Origin: Candidatus Cloacimonadota bacterium | Lineage (GTDB): Bacteria > Cloacimonadota > Cloacimonadia > Cloacimonadales > Cloacimonadaceae | DNA length: 17,144 bases | NCBI GenBank assembly: GCA_023230025.1 | Contig: JALNYD010000030.1 | Span: forward strand, 1 to 17,144 | Direction: 5' to 3' | Shown: piece by piece, positions 15,600 through 17,144 of the stretch | Numbering within the stretch: position 1 is the first letter of the stretch | Layout: every line of letters begins with the position of its first letter | Notes under the pieces: model-generated | What the model was told of the DNA's origin: nothing | What the model saw: the letters and a program-made list of their open reading frames with translations, nothing else | The model's database searches: none | Program-made: the position numbers and the translations under genes

Positions 15600-16515
15600 G
15601 ACAGAAGATGGAGCCTTTTCCCGGCTCACTTTCCACACTCAGGCTTCCACTGTGGGCATCCACTATATTCTTGGCGATTGAGAGCCCCAGCCCCACTGAC
15701 TTTCCCCGGTTGTGCTGCTGTGAAATCATCCTGAAGGGCTCAAAGATGATTGCCTGATTCTCTTTGCTAATGCCGATTCCCTGATCTTGAACGCAGAATA
15801 TGCTGCGATGTCCCTCACGTCTGAGGCTGCAAGTAATTCGTGATCCATCCGGGGAGTATTTGACGGCATTGCTCAAAAGATTATTCACAACCTGACGGAT
15901 CTTCACGGCATCAATCCTGGCGAGAATCGGCTCTTCCGGCTGCTGATAGTCTATAGTGATATGATGTGCCGCAGCCAGAGTCTGATTCAGTTTGATACTG
16001 TGCAGAAACAATAGATCAAGCGAAACTTCGCTCAAGTTCAGACTAACCCTTCCGCTTTGGAGTGCGCTTAGATCCAGAATGCCTTCCACCAGCCGCTGCA
16101 TAAAGATGCTGGTGCTGCGGATGGTTTGCAGGATATCCAATTGGTCTTCGGTTGCGGTCTCTTTCATGGTACTTAAAAGATAGTCACTGAAGTTTTTGAT
16201 CACTCCCAGAGGATTGCGCAGGTCATGCGCCGCCATTCCTACAAATCGATTCCGAAGCTCCGCCAGATTTGCCAATTCGGTGTTTGCCTTCGCCAATTGC
16301 CGCTGCATATTGGTCAGGTCATTATTCAGCTTGGCCATTTCATCCAGATAGAAGCGCTGGCTATCATCGTCTTTGGGGGGATTCTGATCAGATTGCTCCT
16401 GGCAACGAATGTTGTAGTCCCGGCCTGGCTGCAGGTCGAGCTTAGACAAGGCTTCAATGATCTGAGTCTGCAATTTCTCAATATCATGCGCTTCAAGGAT
16501 CAAGCTATGTTTCAT
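15583..16515 (-). CDS. Soluble sensor-type histidine kinase
   Basis: The 310-aa protein has no signal peptide or membrane segment. Residues 1-50 show no known domain and 55-90 look like a coiled coil. A HisKA dimerisation domain carries the phospho-acceptor H97 in A-A-H-D-L-R-N-P-L. The ATPase domain is complete: N-box N212-L-L-S-N216-A-V-K-Y, G1 box D244-Q-G-I-G-I, F box I-F-E-P-F and G2 box G-L-G-L-S-I-A-K. It starts inside the stop of the upstream cobalamin-sensor gene (ATGA, 16512-16515), so the two are coupled and the B12 protein is its likely input module. No response regulator is in the window. Its 3' end overlaps the convergent decarboxylase-like gene by 17 bp (15583-15599). Confidence 0.93.
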   Translation of the reverse strand: MKHSLILEAHDIEKLQTQIIEALSKLDLQPGRDYNIRCQEQSDQNPPKDDDSQRFYLDEMAKLNNDLTNMQRQLAKANTELANLAELRNRFVGMAAHDLRNPLGVIKNFSDYLLSTMKETATEDQLDILQTIRSTSIFMQRLVEGILDLSALQSGRVSLNLSEVSLDLLFLHSIKLNQTLAAAHHITIDYQQPEEPILARIDAVKIRQVVNNLLSNAVKYSPDGSRITCSLRREGHRSIFCVQDQGIGISKENQAIIFEPFRMISQQHNRGKSVGLGLSIAKNIVDAHSGSLSVESEPGKGSIFCLTLPL

Positions 16516-17144
16516 CTGGCTTCCACCATCGAAAGAGCAATTCTGCTGGCTAGATTTGCATCCGAGGCAAAGCTATCAGCTCCAATCTGTTGCCACAATT
16601 TCGGATCATTCAGGAAGGGATATCCACCTACGATTATCTTCACTTTGTTCAGCTTGGTATCACTACGGATACGGGAGATTAGGCTCTCGGCTTTATGCAG
16701 ATTAAGAGGGAAGGTTATAGATATCGCCAGAAGATCGGCATCCTGTTCGGCGAGCATATCCACGATTGAATCATGCGGCATATTAGCTCCCAGGAAGCTG
16801 GTATCCCAGCCATCCAGTTCCATAATGTCGGTCACCATGCGCAGGCCAATTTCGTGCAATTCGCCGCTCACGCAGGTCGCAATCATTTTGTGATGTTTGG
16901 GGTTAGCACTGAACAGCAGGGGATAAAGCTGGGCAATTGCCAATTGGGTCAATCCAGTGCAATAATGCTCCTGTGCCACAGTCACTAGATTTGCTTGCCA
17001 GAGATTACCGATTTCCCGTTGCACCGGTTGCAGGATATCCAGATGAATGTTTCGGATTGAAGTTCCCTGCTGTGCCAAATCATTTATCAATTGCATTGCC
17101 TTCTGCTTTTGAGCCGTGAGCAGGTAATTTTTGTATTCAACTGC
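16512..17144 (-). CDS. Cobalamin-binding sensor protein with W-x9-EH photoreceptor motif, N-terminus beyond window
   Basis: The frame stays open to the right edge, so the ATG at 17096 is probably internal; codons before it continue a helical domain (Y-L-L-T-A-Q-K-Q-K-A). Numbering from that ATG, the four-helix B12 cap domain shows I-L-Q-P-V-Q-R-E-I-G-N-L-W33, then nine residues, then E43-H44: the W-x9-EH pattern of CarH/LitR adenosylcobalamin photoreceptors. The Rossmann B12 domain follows with E79-L-H81-E-I-G84, a D-to-E variant of DxHxxG in which H81 would be the lower cobalt ligand. S-I-T and V-G-G-Y stand in for the SxL and GG motifs. No MerR-type DNA-binding domain is seen in the visible part. 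It overlaps the histidine-kinase start by 4 nt. Methyltransferase corrinoid proteins share this fold and are the main alternative. Confidence 0.88.
   Translation of the reverse strand, partial: AVEYKNYLLTAQKQKAMQLINDLAQQGTSIRNIHLDILQPVQREIGNLWQANLVTVAQEHYCTGLTQLAIAQLYPLLFSANPKHHKMIATCVSGELHEIGLRMVTDIMELDGWDTSFLGANMPHDSIVDMLAEQDADLLAISITFPLNLHKAESLISRIRSDTKLNKVKIIVGGYPFLNDPKLWQQIGADSFASDANLASRIALSMVEAR

Noticed and set aside
16225..16893. Plus-strand open frame of 222 codons
   Set aside because: It is antisense to the well-supported histidine kinase and cobalamin-sensor genes, has no family motifs and no sensible ribosome site.
1..17144. CRISPR array, tRNA, rRNA, insertion sequence or integrase
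   Set aside because: No regularly spaced direct repeats, cloverleaf, ribosomal segment, transposase or terminal inverted repeat was seen by eye.

Overview
This 17.1-kb window comes from a diderm (Gram-negative) bacterium of moderate GC content. Lgt, a lipobox protein, an SLBB export-type protein and two large secreted multidomain proteases all point that way. Proteases that end in 'choice-of-anchor J', Hydin/BACON-like and fibronectin-III-like modules with a closing F-[FY]-[KR]-V motif are common in FCB-group anaerobes such as Cloacimonadota. That lineage is an inference from protein style only; no rRNA or other marker is present.

Layout. (1) Positions 1-4902, minus strand: one uninterrupted reading frame of 1634 codons running off the left edge. 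It encodes a giant C10 (streptopain-type) cysteine protease. (2) A 303-bp divergent intergenic region with a candidate promoter for each side. (3) Positions 5206-7200, plus strand: a second secreted papain-fold (C39-like) protease whose non-catalytic tail resembles that of its neighbour. (4) Positions 7345-15599, plus strand: nine tightly packed genes, probably one or two operons. They are a nucleotide-sugar epimerase/dehydratase, an SLBB polysaccharide-export-type protein, a DegT-family sugar aminotransferase, a lone etfB, lgt, a lipoprotein, purB, a DUF2147 secreted protein and a divergent phosphatidylserine-decarboxylase-like membrane protein. (5) Positions 15583-17144, minus strand, converging on and slightly overlapping region 4: a soluble histidine kinase preceded, with a 4-nt overlap, by a cobalamin-binding sensor protein that runs off the right edge.

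How they fit together. The first three plus-strand operon genes suggest an amino-sugar or surface-polysaccharide module without its glycosyltransferases. lgt and the lipoprotein form an enzyme-substrate pair. The rest of the operon is housekeeping or envelope. The most notable item is the B12-sensor/histidine-kinase pair. The sensor carries the W-x9-EH signature known from CarH/LitR adenosylcobalamin photoreceptors, so the pair may be a B12- or light-responsive two-component system. The second most notable is the decarboxylase-like protein, whose expected catalytic motifs are altered. No tRNA, rRNA, CRISPR array, insertion sequence or integrase was found.
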